DNA from: Acidobacteriota bacterium
GTDB lineage: Bacteria > Acidobacteriota > Terriglobia > Bryobacterales > Bryobacteraceae
NCBI GenBank assembly: GCA_026394095.1
Contig: JAPKYY010000114.1
Span: 1-10,963, forward strand
Reading direction: 5' to 3'
DNA: 10,963 bases
The notes beneath the pieces were generated by a model that worked only from the letters and a program-made list of their open reading frames with translations, was not told where the DNA came from and did no database searches. How positions within the stretch are numbered: position 1 is the first letter of the stretch; each line of letters starts with the position of its first letter. This document shows positions 9,086-10,963 of this stretch, one piece after another. The position numbers were made by a program, and so were the translations under genes.

Positions 9086-10669
9086 CTTAAGGAAGCGCTG
9101 GCAGGGCTGCTGGGGCTGTTTCTGTTTGCGATGGTTGGATTCTCTGCCGAGAATCCGGCCCGCGTTGGCGTTGGCACATCGCAGAAGCGGATGATGCTCA
9201 AGGACGCGATTGTGCTTGCCCTCGAAAACAATCTGGATTTGCAGATTGAAAAGACCAATACCGTGCTTTCGCGAAGCCAGTACAGGCAGACATTTGGTGT
9301 TTGGGATCCGGTGCTTGGCTACCGGCCCAATATGAGTTACAACGTGACGCCTACATCAAGCCCGCTGCAGGCGGCCGATGGCCGGCTGGTGGATCGTAAC
9401 TTCAGCAACAACGCCACGTTTTCACAGAAGACTCCGTGGCAGGGTACTCGCCTCGACGCCACATTCAACAACGGGCGTTTGAGCACGAGCAACCCCTTCA
9501 GCGGATTGAATCCCTTTACGCTTTCAACCCTTAATATCAGCCTGACGCAGCCCTTGTTGCGGGGCCGTAAGATCGATAACGACCGGAATCAGATTCGCCT
9601 GCGCCGCAAGCAGATCGACATTAGCGAGGCCGATTATGAGCTTCGCGTCATTCAAGTGGTGACGCTGGTGACTCAGGCGTACTGGGATCTGGTAGCAGCG
9701 CGACAGGATATCGAAGTGAAGAAGCTGAGTGTAGATCTGGCGCGCGATCAGTATGAGCGATCCAAACGTCAGATTGATGCCGGAACGCTTGCGCCTGTTG
9801 AGTTGTCTGCTGCGCTGGCTGAGCTTGAGCGGCGTCAGGATACCTATTATTCGAGCATCGGGCTGTTGACTGAGGTTGAGAACAACTTGAAGAATCTGCT
9901 TGCCGGTGGCCGGGATCAGACGATCTGGAATGACGAAGTGATTCCTGTTGAGACCCAGAGTGTGGCTCCGCCGGCGCTGGATGATTTGAAGGCCTTGATT
10001 CAGTCTGCAGTAGGCAAGCGGCCTGAGCTAAGAAATTTGAAGCTGCGACTGGAGTCTAACGAATATCAGAAAGACCTGGCTCGCAACTTGCAGTTGCCGG
10101 GTGTGAATCTTGCAGCCGGCTATACGATGGCAGGACTTGCTGGTGCTCGCAACACGGCAAGAAATCCGTTCTTTGGCGGAAGTGTCGGCGATGGTGTTCC
10201 GGCGGCCTTTGTTGGCGGCTACGGCACAACACTGAGCAGTCTGTTCGGGCAGAATTACACGAGCTGGCAGGCAGGCTTGCAGATCGACTGGACGGTGCGG
10301 AATCGCGCGGCGGCAGAGACACTGGCGCAGGCGAATCTGGCAGACCGGAATCTGAATTTGCAACGAGCCAAGGCAGAGCAGATTATAGAGGCCGAAGTGC
10401 GGAACTCGATGCAGTCGCTTAGAACCTCCGAGCAGCGGATTGTTGCCGCTGAGGCCAGCGTGAAAGCCGCGAAAGAGAAACTCGATAGCGAGCAGCGCTT
10501 GTTTGAGACTGGCGAGAGCACCAACTTTCTTGTGCTGACGCGGCAGAATGAGTATGCCGATTCGCAGCGCCGCAGTCTGGTGGCGCGTCTTGATTTCAAT
10601 AAGGCGATTGCAAGGCTTGAGCAGGCCCTTGGGGCCACGCTCGATACTCACAGCATCAGCCTGAAGTAA
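9032..10669 (+). CDS. TolC-family outer-membrane efflux protein
   Basis: The outer-membrane duct partner of the pump. From ATG 9032 it has 545 residues. A signal-peptide-like segment (LKEALAGLLGLFLFAMVGFSA, about 19-39) would be cleaved near residue 38-39. Two OEP-type halves follow, each rich in long amphipathic helices: LTQPLLRG starts the first helical run, which goes on through SEADYELRVIQVVTLVTQAYWDL. The second half includes KRPELRNLKLRLESNEYQK and SWQAGLQIDWTVRN, with helices to LEQALGATL. The length is usual for the family. The start is uncertain: ATG 9032 lies directly after the RND motif SLFDD, lacks a Shine-Dalgarno, and the frame is open back to at least 8951. A TTG at 9068 just before FKRRG is another option. 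Translation may depend on ribosomes from the permease gene. The function as a duct is confident; the N-terminus is not. Confidence 0.88.
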   Translation: MSNSRIFSKIGGLFKRRGLKEALAGLLGLFLFAMVGFSAENPARVGVGTSQKRMMLKDAIVLALENNLDLQIEKTNTVLSRSQYRQTFGVWDPVLGYRPNMSYNVTPTSSPLQAADGRLVDRNFSNNATFSQKTPWQGTRLDATFNNGRLSTSNPFSGLNPFTLSTLNISLTQPLLRGRKIDNDRNQIRLRRKQIDISEADYELRVIQVVTLVTQAYWDLVAARQDIEVKKLSVDLARDQYERSKRQIDAGTLAPVELSAALAELERRQDTYYSSIGLLTEVENNLKNLLAGGRDQTIWNDEVIPVETQSVAPPALDDLKALIQSAVGKRPELRNLKLRLESNEYQKDLARNLQLPGVNLAAGYTMAGLAGARNTARNPFFGGSVGDGVPAAFVGGYGTTLSSLFGQNYTSWQAGLQIDWTVRNRAAAETLAQANLADRNLNLQRAKAEQIIEAEVRNSMQSLRTSEQRIVAAEASVKAAKEKLDSEQRLFETGESTNFLVLTRQNEYADSQRRSLVARLDFNKAIARLEQALGATLDTHSISLK

Positions 10670-10691
10670 ATAAGAACAGGAAAATCACAGC

Positions 10692-10700
10692 TTTTCCACA
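10692..10700 (+). promoter_or_regulatory. Single DnaA-box-like 9-mer upstream of dnaB
   Basis: TTTTCCACA fits the relaxed DnaA-box consensus TT(A/T)TNCACA and lies 42 bp before the dnaB start codon. It is isolated, with no array or AT-rich unwinding region nearby, so it is not an origin. A role in DnaA control of dnaB is possible but chance is also likely. The rest of the 73-bp gap shows TTAACA (10706-10711) as a possible -35 without a well-spaced -10. Confidence 0.2.
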
Positions 10701-10742
10701 AGCCCTTAACATCGCGAAAGCGCCATACTAAGGCTGTAAGCG

Positions 10743-10963
10743 ATGAACGTTCAAGACATCGCCTTTCAAAAAGGCCTACCCGCAAATCTGGAAGCTGAGC
10801 GTCTGACGCTTGGCGCTGTTCTGGTCGACCCCGACTGCTTCCCACTAGTTGGTGGCGAACTGACGGCAGAGGACTTCAGCCTAGAATCACACCTGCGTGT
10901 GTTTCAAAGGATGTCTGCCCTGGCTGAGCGCGGTGAGCGGATCGACCGCGTTGCGCTGGCCAA
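10743..10963 (+). CDS. dnaB: Replicative DNA helicase DnaB, 5' part
   Basis: The first 73 codons of a DnaB-type helicase, continuing past the window edge. The translation opens MNVQDIAFQKGLPANLEAER and goes on LTLGAVLVDPDCF. This matches the start of the DnaB N-terminal domain, where the pattern LP-x-NLEAE-x-x-x-LGA-x-L is nearly invariant. Helices typical of that domain follow (EDFSLESHLRVFQRMSALAERG). DnaB is the hexameric helicase that unwinds DNA at the replication fork; its N-terminal domain binds primase. AAGG (10730-10733), nine bases before the ATG, is a plausible Shine-Dalgarno. The gene follows tolC by 73 bp and probably has its own promoter, since its function is unrelated to efflux. 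The ATPase domain is outside the window, so no catalytic residue can be checked. Confidence 0.93.
   Translation, partial: MNVQDIAFQKGLPANLEAERLTLGAVLVDPDCFPLVGGELTAEDFSLESHLRVFQRMSALAERGERIDRVALA

Noticed and set aside
10712..10723. Small GC hairpin CGC-GAAA-GCG before dnaB as a terminator or attenuator
   Set aside because: The stem is only 3 bp and no T-run follows; too weak to call.

Overview
The window looks like a chromosomal segment from a moderately GC-rich Gram-negative bacterium. It encodes a lipoprotein membrane-fusion protein, an HAE1-type RND pump and a TolC-type outer-membrane factor, so two membranes are implied. The style of the efflux genes, the TopA with C-terminal repeats and the codon use suggest Acidobacteriota, perhaps the Solibacter/Bryobacter group. 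That taxonomic placement is inference from remembered families, not a search result.

Layout, left to right. (1) The 3' part of dprA (natural transformation / ssDNA handling), followed 9 bp later by a short GNAT acetyltransferase that stops right after its acetyl-CoA-binding motif. (2) A strong hairpin at 1153-1192 that serves as the terminator of the convergent gene topA and contains the GNAT stop codon. (3) topA on the minus strand, encoding DNA topoisomerase I with intact catalytic residues. It has no C-terminal zinc fingers, but carries four short C-terminal repeats and a Lys-rich tail. (4) Divergent from topA, an 84-aa protein made only of two topoisomerase-type C4 zinc fingers. (5) A plus-strand efflux operon: TetR regulator, periplasmic adaptor lipoprotein, RND permease and TolC-like outer-membrane protein, with two tandem operator-like palindromes just before the tetR start codon. 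(6) The first 73 codons of dnaB (replicative helicase), running off the right end.

The efflux genes would form one tripartite pump: RND permease in the inner membrane, lipoprotein adaptor in the periplasm, TolC-like duct in the outer membrane, with TetR probably repressing the operon.

The most unusual place is the RND/TolC junction near 8974-8984. The permease reading frame loses homology in the loop after TM10. The end of TM12 reappears immediately in another frame, so TM11 and the first part of TM12 (about 40-45 residues) are missing. The displaced RND C-terminus then runs into TolC with no stop codon. This means a frameshifting deletion (real or an assembly error), and suggests that the undamaged ancestor encoded an RND-TolC fusion with an internal signal peptide. 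I found no CRISPR array, tRNA, rRNA, insertion sequence or phage gene. Apart from that junction the region looks like ordinary core and efflux chromosome.
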